Source of the DNA: Acanthococcus lagerstroemiae
Taxonomy: Eukaryota > Arthropoda > Insecta > Hemiptera > Eriococcidae
Length of the DNA: 64,000 nucleotides
Direction of reading: 5' to 3'
NCBI GenBank assembly: GCA_031841125.1
Contig: CM063113.1
Span: 60,443,211-60,507,210 of the forward strand
Position numbers and translations under genes: made by a program
Notes under the pieces: generated by a model
The model's input: only the letters and a program-made list of their open reading frames with translations
What the model was told of the DNA's origin: nothing
The model's database searches: none
Shown here: positions 22,684-33,166 of the stretch, in pieces
Position numbering within the stretch: the stretch's first letter is position 1
Layout of the letters: the number at the start of each line of letters is the position of its first letter

Positions 22684-23595
22684 AGGGAGGCTCGTCAAAT
22701 TCGAGACGCCACTGATGTTCAATGCTTGGTACAATGGCTTGAAACCCATAAGCTCTTTGAAGAACGGGAAGAAACGCGACTAGCATTGTTGATAACCCTG
22801 GTAAACTTCGATGCCACGAAGCTTATAAAGTGGGCAACGCATCGATTTGTGAGCTACTGCACAAGAAGTACACGGATATCAAGCTCAAGAAAAGTAGTAT
22901 GGTCCTTCCCGTAGCAACGTTCACAAGTTTCGTCAGTTTGGGTCCAAGGGATCCAGGAAAGCGGGAATAAAAAGTGCCGAACATTGTCGACGATATCAGA
23001 AACAGGCACCAGATGTCATCATTAATCACAGTGCGCAAAATCCCACCTGTTACTTGGGTAACTAAAGGGGAATAAGGGTTATCTAAGGGTAAACGAGGGT
23101 AATAAATGGGTAATTTTTCCGCCGCGGGTAACTAGAGGATAACTAATTGCATAGTATCCGGTCAGTTACCCGGGTAACTGAAGGGGAACAAGGGTAACTA
23201 ATGGGGAACAAGAGCAACTAAAGAGGAACAAGGGTAATCTGAGGGTAATCCGAGAGTAGAGAATGGGTAACTTTTCCGCGGGTAACTGGATAACTAGATG
23301 GTAACTGATTGCGCATCGGAATGCTGAAGCTGTTGTCACAGTTTCTCAAGAGCTCTTCCTGGCGAACCCATTTAATAAAATCCGCCTAATTGAATTATTG
23401 TGTACAAAATTCAACGAGTGCGGGGTGAAAACATCGATTGCAGATGGTGATGCTGATGTTTTAATCGCGCGGACGGCGGTGGAAGCAACCCTAGAGAAAG
23501 ACGGACAAGTTGTACTATTTGGAGAAGATGACGACCTCCTTGTCCTAGCGATAACGCTGTGCGATTCACGAATGGCTTTTGATGAAACCGGCTAG
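22684..23595 (+). pseudogene. repetitive-element protein with PIN/FEN-like module, decayed
   Basis: Readable pieces: REARQIRDATDVQCLVQWLE with THKLFEEREETRLAL (22684-22788); a frame-shifted continuation with ICELLHKKYTDIKLKKSSMV; and at 23320-23595 AEAVVTVSQELFLANPFNKI followed by GVKTSIADGDADVLIARTAV and VVLFGEDDDLLVLAI. The DADVLI...GEDDDLLVL pair of acidic motifs resembles PIN/FEN-type nucleases and a widespread repetitive metazoan protein family whose formal name I cannot give. A minisatellite (23041-23310) interrupts it. Function is inference. Confidence 0.5.
23041..23310. repeat. GGGTAACT minisatellite inside the PIN-like frame
   Basis: Two halves of about 130 bp (23047-23165 and 23166-23310) are each built of short GGGTAACTAAAGGGGAACAA-type units ending in a TTTTCCGC...GCGGGTAACT segment. 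It separates the two recognisable parts of the protein. Confidence 0.65.
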
Positions 23596-24036
23596 TCTCT
23601 GTCCTTCATTCCTTCTCTTCCTAACAGATCAGGGTGGAATTCAGAAAAATCTACAAGTTTTATTTGTCTGTACCTTATCTGAAATTTTCAGTCTTGTTGA
23701 CTTCCTAGAATATCATACAGAGGCCAAAATTCATCAAAAATCTTGGATTCTCTCAATTCATAGCCCTTGGTAAAGCATGCTATCAATGCAACCAGGCAAA
23801 AACTTTGAATCGTTGTGTAAAGGGTGTAAACAGACAAAAATTAAAAACTTCCCACATTTTTAACCAATTACTTCGTCAGGGGAGGAATTAGGGGCCAAAA
23901 ACAAGGAGGCATTTTAATGAAATCTTACATTTAACTGATTATACACATTAACGGTAACATGTATATTTGACTAAAATATTTACTACGTCATTCTTCCTTC
24001 ACAAAATAAAGGCAATTCACTCTCACTATGAATGTC

Positions 24037-24144
24037 TGCTACAGCTATGAAGTTTATTTATAATATAAGTCGTGAGGGTGTGTGTGTACGCTGCTACAGC
24101 TATGAAGTTTATTTATAATAAGTCGTGAGGGTGTGTGTGTACGT
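24037..24144. repeat. two-copy tandem duplication (~54 bp)
   Basis: GCTACAGCTATGAAGTTTAT ... GTCGTGAGGGTGTGTGTGTA occurs twice in direct succession, differing by a 2-bp indel (AATATAAG / AATAAG). Confidence 0.85.
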
Positions 24145-24850
24145 GTTGAACATACACTCGCGTACGTACACTTTCGTGAGTAATTGAAAAGGTAAACTTT
24201 AGAGCGTTATAACTCCTTCCAGTTGACCGTTGTGAAAAATCTTGTAAGGACCTTTCTTGTAGGAAATTTGATCTAAAATATGATACGCTGTGAATTTTTT
24301 CAAAATAACGAAATGCAAGAAACTAAAATTTTGGACGTTCTGTCCCCCTAAAAAGTGGGTTGCTGGGGGGGGGGGTCCTAGGTATAAGGAGATCCTGATG
24401 AACAACTTCCAGCAATAAAATCTTTGATAGCAATTTTTTCATCTTTGAAACCATATAATTCTCGAACTAATAATACAAGTGTACGCACCGCGTCGGTGTA
24501 GTCATATACACGCAGCGAACGGGATTTTCCTACGCTGCGTTTTAAACTGCATAACCCTGTATGTATTTATTTTCATTTAAATATTTATGAATGAGCGCGA
24601 TTCAAAACTTTTGGTCGTTTTTGTTCCATTCTAATCTTTAAGTCAGGCCCCTCTGCGGTGCTACAGTGGTAAGGGTTACGTTCGAAACAACATCAACAAT
24701 GAAATAAAAACGGCCAAAAAACCGAACGGTATGAGTAAAGCTTTTACGGTCTATTTTACGAATTTTAGCAGGTCATAGCCTCTTTTGACCATATTAGTGT
24801 AGACATCAGAAATGAATTTAGCGACCCAAAAACCCGTCACTCAAGATATA

Positions 24851-25424
24851 CCGTATTTCCTCGCGTATTGGCCGCACCCCAGTTTTCAGACAAGAAATTC
24901 TAAATTTTTTTCTATCACTCGAATATATGTAGGCCGCAGGCGAAATTTTTTAATTTGAAAATGCTACAGAAAAATACGGTATTTACAAACTAAGCATCAT
25001 CATTGAAATCGCGGTCTCTGAAGTATCTTCTAGGTCGCGTGGTGGGTCATCTTCCGACTCTTTGGAACTCAAATTCGCGGCTTCGTCTTCAAATAGAATG
25101 TCATCATCCGAGCCAGCCAGAGCATTTGTAATACAACACTTTTTTGAATGACTTCTGGATGACGTCGGATGATACATTTTGCCACGCATTTGAAACCCAG
25201 CGAGCGAATTCGTGCTTTTTTTTTATCTTGCCACTGGCTGTCATTGGTAATTTGCCTTTACTGAGCCACAAATCGTAGTCGGTACTGGTACTGCAGTTTT
25301 TCATCGTCATAAAATCCACCAAAAATGTCTCGCATATAAGCCGCCCTCGCATATAGGCTGAACCCCATTTTTGAGATTCAGAAAATGTAAAAAAAAGGTG
25401 CGGCCTATACGCGAGAAAATACGG
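24851..25424 (-). mobile_element. deleted pogo-like element, 574 bp, complete ends
   Basis: TIRs CCGTATTTCCTCGCGTATTG and, inverted from the right end, CCGTATTTTCTCGCGTATAG are flanked by TA on both sides (24849-24850, 25425-25426). The TIR continues GGCCGCACC. Only a C-terminal transposase piece remains, so this is an internally deleted relative of the remnant at 1-469. Confidence 0.85.
24983..25352 (-). pseudogene. pogo-type transposase C-terminal fragment, frameshifted
   Basis: The first frame reads LSKGKLPMTASGKIKKKHEF ARWVSNAW... SSDVIQKSFKK. At an A-run (about 25137) the frame shifts to KKCCITNALAGSDDDILFED and an acidic tail ending 24983. Same motif order as 66-320. No catalytic core. 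Confidence 0.75.
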
Positions 25425-25989
25425 TAAATAAAACTCATTTCGCTCATTTATAAACAGGTATGTGGATGAAAATAATTTATGGTAATCAAACTACCACGTT
25501 AATTACACGTAGAGCTCCTCTCAAGACTCCACTCGCGTTAGGTCGTGCAAAAATGTTAATATATTTCAACTAAATTTTTCACACTCTTTAGCTTTATACG
25601 ACCTACGAATTCAGTTTTTTTTTTTGTCGTTTTCGATCCACGCTAATGTATAATGTATACCTTCATCCGTCTTATTATTTACTTCGTATAACACAATTTT
25701 ACAAAAATTTAGCGCGAAAATCGATGACAAAACAACGCTTGATGATTGAACACCCTAAAAACCTGACATAATAGGTGTTGAAATTAAATTCGGATGTTTT
25801 GATACAACTATACAAATGTAATCATTAATCATGTATAAATATTAATATATTAACGAGTATTTTATGTAAATTATATTCAATAGATAATGTAATAATAATA
25901 TATTTCTTTTTGTTATAGAATTAGTAATATAAAAAATTTAATTTATTAGTTTTTTTTTTTTTTTCTAATAAATTAATTAGGTATATTTT

Positions 25990-26150
25990 TTTTTAAATTA
26001 TAATTAGAATAGAGATTAGCGTGGAAAAAATGGTCTCCCCTCTTGTCTGGATGAAAGATTGAAAAGTATGGTTCTAAAAGTCTGTATTCCGTAATGAAAG
26101 GTTCCTATTTTCCACAAAAGTGAGATAGAACGAATTCCACTAAATTTCAG
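25990..26150 (-). repeat. duplicated upstream unit U1, part 1
   Basis: TTAGCGTGGAAAAAATGGTC, GGTTCCTATTTTCC and GAATTCCACTAAATTTCAG parallel 52395-52536 (U2) and 53290-53445 (U3). It is cut from its continuation (28916-29430) by the element 26151-28915. Confidence 0.75.
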
Positions 26151-26396
26151 TCATAGGCGCTGACTTACGTGGGTGTGTGGGTGAGTGATCCCCATATACA
26201 GGGTTAGTCAGTTTAAAACGCAGCATAGGAAAATCCCGTTCGCTGCGTGTTAATGTGACTAGACCGACGCGGTGCGTACACTTGTATTATGATAAGCTAG
26301 TGCAACGTGGGAACAGCTTAGTCAGTTTAAAACGCAGCATGAAAAATCTCGTTCACGGCGTCTTAAAGCGTACTCGGTGCGTTTCTCATTCTTTCT

Positions 26397-27245
26397 AAAG
26401 GATAAAATAACTCTCGGGGATGCGGGGAAAGTGTCCGATGATTTTCGAAAAATTTCATCAACAATTTTTGAAGGAAAAAAAAAATCCGATAATTTCCGAA
26501 GAATCTCAACGGAAGTCTTTAGAAAAAATTTCCAATGTTTTCCAAAGAATTTCATTAAAATTCTTCGAGAAAATGTTCCGATTAAGAAATACTCGGGGGG
26601 GGGGGGGGACTCCGGTGGTTTTTGAAGAATTTCATCGAAAATCTTCAGGAAAAATGTTCGGGAAAATTCTCCGATGACTTCTAAGGAATTTTATCAAAAA
26701 TTTTTGGGATAATTTCCGAGAAATCTCTGTTTTCTAAAGAATTCTTTCAAAAATCTTCGGGGCAGTTTTCCGATCATTCTTAAGAATTTCACAGGTAATA
26801 TTCATGGGAAAATTCCGACAGATTTTGAAGAATTTTATCGGCAATCTTCAGGTACAATGTTCTCCGAAGAATTTCATCGAAAATCTACGGGGAAAATCTC
26901 CGGGAAAATTCTCCAATGACATCTAAGGAATTTTATCAAAAATTTTTGAAGAAAAAAAAACACGATAATTTCTGTAAAATCTAATCAGAAATCTTCAGAA
27001 GAAATTTCCAATGTTTTCCAAAAAGTAACATTATAAAATTCGTCGAGAAAATTTCCCGATAATTTTTGAATAATTTCCTAGGAAATATTCGGGGAAACAG
27101 CCGATAGTTTGTAGAGAATTTTATCAAAAACCTTCCGAAAAAATGTTTGATAATGTCCGAAGAATTTCATTGTAAATCTTCGGAAAAAATCTCCGATAAT
27201 TTTTAAAGAATTTCATCAGAAATTTTTAGAAACAGTTTTGATAAT
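26397..27245. repeat. left arm tandem repeats of foldback element 2
   Basis: Units such as GAAGAATTTCATCGAAAATC and CTCCGATGACTTCTAAGGAA recur with heavy divergence. A G-run of about a dozen bases at 26597 breaks one unit. Confidence 0.7.
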
Positions 27246-27261
27246 TTCTGCATGGTTATGC

Positions 27262-28262
27262 AGTTTAAAATTCCACCGGAAACTTTTCCCGGATATTTCT
27301 TGAGAAATTCTTCAAAAATTATCGAAAAACTCCCCCGAAGAGTTTTAAAGAATTTCTTCGGAAAACATTGGAAATTTTTTCTGAAGATTTCCAGTAAGAT
27401 CCTTCGGAAATTATCGGAGTTGTTTTTCAACAGTCATGGGGATCTTTTCGAAAATTGGCCAAAAAATTCTTCGATTGAAAAATTTCCAATGCAATTCTTG
27501 GGACATTATCGAATTTTTTCAGCAAAAATTTCTATTGAAATTTTGTAAAAATCATTAAGAGATTTTCCCCGAAGTTTCGGATGAAATTTCTCGAAGATCT
27601 TCCTGAAGATTTTCGATTAAATTTTTCAAAAACTGACGGAGTTCCCCCTCCCCCAATATTTCCTATGAAATACTTCCAAAGTTGTCGGAAAATTTTCTCG
27701 AAGTAATTTTTTGTTGGAAAATATTGGAAATTTTCTCAAAAGATTTCCGAAAAAATTCTGCGGGAGATTTTTTATTGAATTGTTCAAGAACTGACGGAGT
27801 CCCCCCCCCCCGCGAATTATTTCTTTTGAAATACTTCCAAAGTAATTGGGAGATTTTCCAGAAGTAGTTTTTTGTTGGAAAATATTGAAGATTTTCTCAA
27901 AAGATTTCCGATAAAATTCTTGGAAATTTTCAGATTTTCTTTCCATCTCCGATGAACTTCCTTAAAAAATCATCCGGAATATTTCCCGAATTTCTCTACC
28001 GATTTCCAGTGAGATTCTTCGGACATTATTGGAATTTTTTTCCAAAAAATTTCTCATGAAATTCCTTAAAGATCATCGAAAATTATTCCTGAAGATTTTC
28101 GATGAATCTCTTCGGAGAATATTTTTCCTGGAGGTTAGTTGTATCGAAAATTACCGGAATTTGTTTCCGAAAATTTCCAGTGAAATTCCTCAAAAATCAT
28201 TGGAAAATTTTCCCAAAGATTTTCGATGAAATTCTTCGAAAATCATTGAAGATTTCCCCCCC
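27262..28262. repeat. right arm tandem repeats of foldback element 2 (inverted)
   Basis: Reverse-complement units (TTCGGAAATTATCGGAGTTG, GATTTTCGATGAAATTCTTC). C-runs at 27801-27811 and 28257-28267. Confidence 0.7.
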
Positions 28263-28915
28263 CCCCCGATGATTATTGAATAAGAAACGCACCGAGTACC
28301 CTTCACTAATTCATTGTTTAAAAAAAATGAGAGACGCACCGAGTACGCTTCACTTGTAAACAAGATTTTTCATGCTGCGTTTTAAACTGACTAAGCAGTT
28401 CCGTTGTTGCATTGGCTTATCATAATACGAGTGTACGCACCGCGTCGGTCTAGTCACATTAACACGCAGCGAACGGGATTTTCCTATGCTGCGTTTTAAA
28501 CTGACTAACCCTGTATATAAAAAAAAATGTGTGGGTGAAATCACCCACATTAAAATAAATAAATATATATATAAAAGAAAACATGTAGAAAAATATCGAG
28601 GAAAAAAATGCCAAATTCAAGGTAATAATTATTATAAGCAATATTTTTTGGTTTTGTTTCAAAATTAAACATAATACACTCGTATTCTACTTTGATGTTC
28701 TTTTATGCTTTCAGTTTATCCAAATAAGTTTTTATAAAATCAGTTTTCAGGATGTTTGTAAATGAATGAAAATTACGCTAAATGTAACCAGCTGGAAAAT
28801 CCTGCATTTCGACATCCATATTGTCTTTTGGGAAGGGGCCAGGGGGACAAAAATAAAGAAGAAACGGCGGTCAGTATACTCACCCACGTAAAGTTTGAAA
28901 AATCAGCGCCTATGA

Positions 28916-29430
28916 TTTCAGTAGTTCCATAATTAATGAATTCACTATAGGTACGCCAATGATAAAGTAAAACATATGTTTAAGAACGAGCTTTTCAAGT
29001 GCAGTTCCGCTCCTCTTAAAATGCACTCTTTCCAGACGATAAGCATCTATTATCTAAGCATATAATAATAATTTAAGATCTTACTCTTGTGGCTTTGCTT
29101 AGTTCTGCGTAAATCAAAATATTTTCGCTGGTGCACAAAATTATCGTATTTTCGTAGAAAGATGAACCAGTTAACTCCGAATTTATTAGCTATGTCCTTG
29201 ATTATCGTCTCACACAAGACTCAACGCACAACTGATTCGACTTGGGCACCAGTCAGAAACGCCGAATTTTATTCCTTTTCGTTTTTGTGCCAATATCAGT
29301 AAAATTTGCAACTATTCATTTCACCAATATCACGCATGAAGGTATAATTTTTCACCGTAAATACTTGTTTACTCTATATTTTCAAGGAGAACGCCAACTT
29401 TTGTTTTTTGCTTTCTTAAAGTAATTTGAT
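28916..29430 (-). promoter_or_regulatory. unit U1 part 2: candidate 5' noncoding exon and promoter of gene A
   Basis: On the minus strand an initiator-like AATCAGTTGTGC (+1 near 29233) is followed about 149 nt later by a splice-donor-like CAAGA/GTAAGATC (donor G at 29084). The same pair, at similar spacing, occurs in U2 and U3 upstream of gene B. Conservation of the donor in three copies suggests an untranslated first exon, but no transcript evidence is available from sequence alone. Confidence 0.4.
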
Positions 29431-30520
29431 TGGTGAGCATTTCATTAGCGCATGCATGCAAATTTATCGTGAAATACTTTGTAGCTCACAACTACTCATC
29501 TTTCATAATTTGAACGGACGAATTTTCCGAACTGACGGAATTTTTATAGCAGTTTGGTACTACACTTTGATCGATGTTAGAATTCTCAATTTTTTCAACT
29601 TGCCTGTCAATCTTTCAGTAAATTTCTTTAAATTCGCAAATTGTTATAAAGTTTCGGATATTTTGAATTTCTGAATTTGTAGGATATATGTATTCACATC
29701 TTTAAAACACTTTTTGGTTTTCTTTTCGAGCTTTTTATTGTTTTCTAGAGTTCTGGGAATCAATTTTCTAAATTTTTTAAAGAACTATAAATAATCTGTA
29801 ATTATTTTGAACGAAATTTGTTTCGTGTGTCGTTTAAAATATCACGAAATTTTGTAGACTATGTTCTGATTTCTTGTTGGAGTTTTGTTTGTAATTATTT
29901 TCGAGCTTAAATTTTCTGAGGTTTATAACAAGTAAATAAACCTTGATATTGTACAAAATTTTATTAGATGTACCTACACAAATTATTAGCTTATAGACGT
30001 TAAAGCTATTATGCGTCTTTGAAAAACAAAATAAAAATTGACGTGGAACATTTCTGATTTCTAAAATTTTTTGTAATTTCCTTTAATGTTTTGAAATACT
30101 TTGGATTTAAAAAAATCTGTAGAATGCTGACTCTCCGTCAACTTCCATTAAAATGGTTAAACTGCTAACACTGTTGTAAATAAAAATGGAGTGATCGGGT
30201 TGGTCTAAGCTTTCGTAAAATGGTGAAAAGATGATGTAAAGACGAAGTTTGTGTTTCGTTATGGATAGGGGCAAGTAGTCAGGAGCAATGCCCTCGTTAC
30301 CCCCGTATCCACAACCACCAGTTCCTCGTATCTCATTCTTCATCGATGACGGTTGCTCGTAGAGGAAACAAATAGGATTCTGTTTTCGTTCAGTTCATGG
30401 AGAGTTTTTGTCATCCTAAATGGAAAACTCTCACTATTTATGGATCAGGTTGTCATTTTGTTGAATCATTCGAATTTCAAGAGTTTTTCTTCTTCAAAAA
30501 TCTTGTCACTACTCCTTGAT
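29430..30520. other. no gene recognised
   Basis: AT-rich intergenic sequence. The minus frame at 30107-30343 lacks recognisable motifs. Confidence 0.5.
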
Positions 30521-30527
30521 TATTTTC

Positions 30528-30830
30528 CAGGGTGTCTACCGGGTATAAAAATACGCAAAACCAGAAAATAGCATGATTTTTGCTTAAAGTAGCATGGAAG
30601 TATGAAAATGGGATTATTTTTTACACTTTCTTTATAAAAGCATGAATTTTTAACTTTTTTTTTGTTTTTTAAAGTAACTCACAAGAATGAAACTGCCAGA
30701 AAAGCGTATGAAATTATTTACAAAACAAGTATATACAAGGGAGGGGATGTACTTTTTATAGAGAAAATTTTAAGTATGAAAAAACAAGTAAATAGCATGA
30801 ATTTTTATTTCCTGAAACTGGTAGACACCA
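30528..30830. mobile_element. MITE with CAGGGTGTCTACC ends
   Basis: Left end CAGGGTGTCTACCGGG; right end GGTAGACACCA. TATTTTC precedes and follows (30521-30527, 30831-30837). Related termini at 31096 (GGGTGTCTACTGG) and 38692-39014. Confidence 0.65.
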
Positions 30831-31089
30831 TATTTTCCTATTAGAACGGCAATTTTTCACGAATCGAGCTGAATTTTAGTGCTGTAAGTGGTTGAAGACT
30901 TTTAATATCAAATCAAATTAATTTTCAGTATTGTTGAATGCTTTGAATTCGTAGATTGTTTCTTTGAATTATTGTCGTAACTCCTCCATCACTTTCCAGG
31001 GTGGTACTGCAATTTTCTAAGAATCTTATTCAAATTTCCTATACAGACGTTTTGATGGCTCACTGTATTGAATCAGGTTTAATTTTATA

Positions 31090-31230
31090 TTTTGTAGGGT
31101 GTCTACTGGTGCTGAAAAGTCCTTCAAGTTCTTCAAGTCCTGAATTTTGAAACTAGGTCTTAAAAGTTCTAAAAAGTGCCAAAATTTTTAAAAAAAATTG
31201 AAAAGTCCTTAAATTTCGCTATAATACAGT
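31090..31230. mobile_element. MITE end related to 30528-30830 (partial)
   Basis: AGGGTGTCTACTGGTGCTGA followed by repeats of AGTCCTTCAAGTTCTTCAAG and AAAAGTCCTTAAATTTC. No partner end found. Confidence 0.35.
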
Positions 31231-31375
31231 ATAATAAATTTGTTTCCAATGCTCAAAAATAAATTGTTTGCGATTTATATGATTGGTCGATCTATATTCA
31301 CACGAAAAGGGAAGTGGGGGAGTAAAAAGGAGGGAGGGGTAAAGAGGATATAAAACAATTAGAGACAAAAAAAAA

Positions 31376-32080
31376 GCGCGGAGTTCAATTTGCGGCTCGC
31401 GGAAGAACGTACATTACTCAATTTGCGGCCCGTAGGTAGGAGCCTTCAGCACATTTGCTGCGGTACATTTCCGTCAGGCCTAATTGTTGGATTTTCCGGA
31501 ACCAGGCCTGTTCTAGATAAAATTGGCATCCGAGAATTGACGCAGACGACCACACTTCTACTACTGCTGCGTGGATGACGAGCTCAAAATCGACAAAAAT
31601 AGTTGTGCCTCGAACGTCGAATGCAAAAGACCTTCAATTTCTGGAAGGGAGGGGGGGTAACAATTCGACGGTTTCCCATTCAAAAGAAAGTACACGAGGG
31701 GTACATACGTATGTTTCCTCCTTCCGTGGAGAATAAATAACTGCGAAAACAATTAAAGTTACATCCATGAGCACAGTATTGCACTTCAAGATAAACTGTA
31801 AGTTAGTCTCAGTGGAGAACATGAGGATATTACTGACGTCACCGTTTACCATGAAGAATTCTTCTCCAATTTGGTAGGAAATTTCACGCTCTTCTTTAAG
31901 GACTTGTGCAAGTCAGTTAAAGTGTTGGGTATAATGGGTCGCAAATTGAGTAATCTTCATTTTTCCGTGGGCCGCAAATTCAGTAATCTACGTTATTTCG
32001 TGGGCCGCAAACAGGTACCTTTCTTCTGCGTTCGGCCGCAAACTGGTTACGGCCCAAAAAAGATTTGCACACTCCGTGGA
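31376..32080. mobile_element. inverted-repeat element with ~34-bp subrepeats
   Basis: The right side (31936-32080) has tandem units GGTCGCAAATTGAGTAATCT, GGCCGCAAATTCAGTAATCT and GGCCGCAAACAGG; the left side (31376-31436) has the same units inverted (ACTCAATTTGCGGCCCGTAG, TTCAATTTGCGGCTCGCGG). No coding frame is recognised between them. Confidence 0.5.
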
Positions 32081-32084
32081 AAAG

Positions 32085-33160
32085 ATGGAAAATATGCCGG
32101 CTACAGTCCTGCAAAGGGTCCTGAAAAAGTATTTAATTTTTACTTTTCAATATCTGTAAACATTCTAAAAATCAGATTATTCTTTTTTTTTTTTTTTAAT
32201 TAAAATTCTTGAAACCTTCTTAGGGTGTCCACAACTTTCCTTGAATTCATCAGTAGAATTTTCGTATTCGAATTGATTTAAAACCTGTAATACAAAATCA
32301 TGTCCATAATTTGATTTTCTTTTCTTCACATAGTATTTCTGACTCTGTGATAATTCTGTGACTGGAGTTTTCCATGAATCTTGCGGTTTTTTTTTCTTTT
32401 TATACTAGTTGATTAATAGCTCATTATATCAAATAAAATTTAAGTTTCAACTTTTTATCACCCTTTGAAATTTTTTCAAATTTCGAATGATACAAAACTG
32501 AACGTTATTTCTGTCTGTCTATGCAATCATGAATGAATTTTACACAGTTTTCGCATTAGAATAAATTGTTTCAAAATTAGTGATATCGAATAAGATTGAA
32601 TTTTAAATACTGTCAAGTCTTCAAATTTTTAATTTTCTAAAATTATGTTTAGTCGTAACTATTTGATTATTTACCTGGGTGACCACAACATTCGATGAAT
32701 CTTACTCAGTTTTCGTATAGGATTTGTTTGAGTAGTTCTGCTATCCAACTGAATTTAATTTCCTAATCCTGCGAATCACTATCTTATTTTTCTTTCAATT
32801 TTGTCACGATTTATTGATCACTTTTTCAAAACACAGCAATTTTCCATAAACTTGATGGAATTTATGAAAAGAGTTGATTGAAGACTTCAAATATCGAAGT
32901 CAGTGTTGTACTCGAAAATTATAAAGGAATAATGACGAGCAGTTTGAAGAAAATCTCAACATTTGAAAATTTGACAAATATGAAGATTGAACATAATTTA
33001 TTCCATGTCAGGAATCTTCAACAGATTCGTATGCGAAAGCTGTGTAAGATTCATGAAACCCTGTAGTCATGCATTGGATGAATGATCAAAGAGTTTATGA
33101 TGAAAATCTAGAAGAAATTCTCAAGAATCGGTAGAGTTGAAAATCTAACCCAGTTCAGGA
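32085..33160. other. no gene recognised
   Basis: AT-rich intergenic sequence with a T17 run near 32184. Short degenerate repeats of the TTCATGAATCTTAC type occur. No supported coding frame. Confidence 0.45.
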
Positions 33161-33166
33161 TTCGAG

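Larger units (their letters stand above)
22114..24559 (+). mobile_element. long-TIR DNA element carrying a PIN-like protein remnant
   Basis: Inverted repeats of about 300-400 bp (about 22145-22545 and 24145-24460) include TAAGGTCTCCTTATACC / AAGGATCTCCTTATACC equivalents, GGAAGGAGTTATAACGCT and a G-run after CCACTTTTTT. The right side continues into a terminus (24472-24559, ending CTGCATAACCCTG) related to the terminus of foldback element 2. The matching left terminus is missing next to foldback element 1. The interior is a decayed plus-strand coding region. Confidence 0.6.
18743..25650. mobile_element. outer inverted-repeat unit enclosing nested elements
   Basis: About 190 bp at 18743-18938 recur diverged and inverted at 25470-25650: GACCTAACGCGAGTGAAGT against GACCTAACGCGAGTGGAGT, TAGAGCTAAAAAGT against TAAAGCTAAAGAGT, and GGAGCTTAAATGTAATTGAC against GGAGCTCTACGTGTAATTAA. 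The enclosed 6.5 kb holds a foldback element, a PIN-like element and a small pogo element. The outer ends are uncertain. Confidence 0.45.
26199..28513. mobile_element. foldback (FB-like) element 2
   Basis: TIRs of about 195 bp starting CAGGGTTAGTCAGTTTAAAA at 26199 and inverted to 28513, with a TATA flank on both sides. The TIR carries TTAGTCAGTTTAAAACGCAG twice. Arms of degenerate tandem repeats run forward (26397-27245) and reverse (27262-28262) with almost no loop, so nearly the whole element can form one hairpin. It is the same family as element 1 but retains the outer ~100 bp of the TIR. Confidence 0.78.
26151..28915. mobile_element. TIR transposon inserted in unit U1
   Basis: Ends TCATAGGCGCTGA and its inverse, then (after an indel) TTACGTGGGTG on each side. 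Target duplication TTTCAG at 26145-26150 and 28916-28921. The paralogous empty site is intact at 52531-52540 (ATTTCAGTTG). No coding frame of its own is visible; foldback element 2 is nested within. Confidence 0.82.

Noticed and set aside
29087..29302. Plus-strand 71-codon frame as a gene
   Set aside because: The homologous sequences at 52.7 and 53.9 kb do not keep this frame; conservation follows the minus-strand donor site instead.
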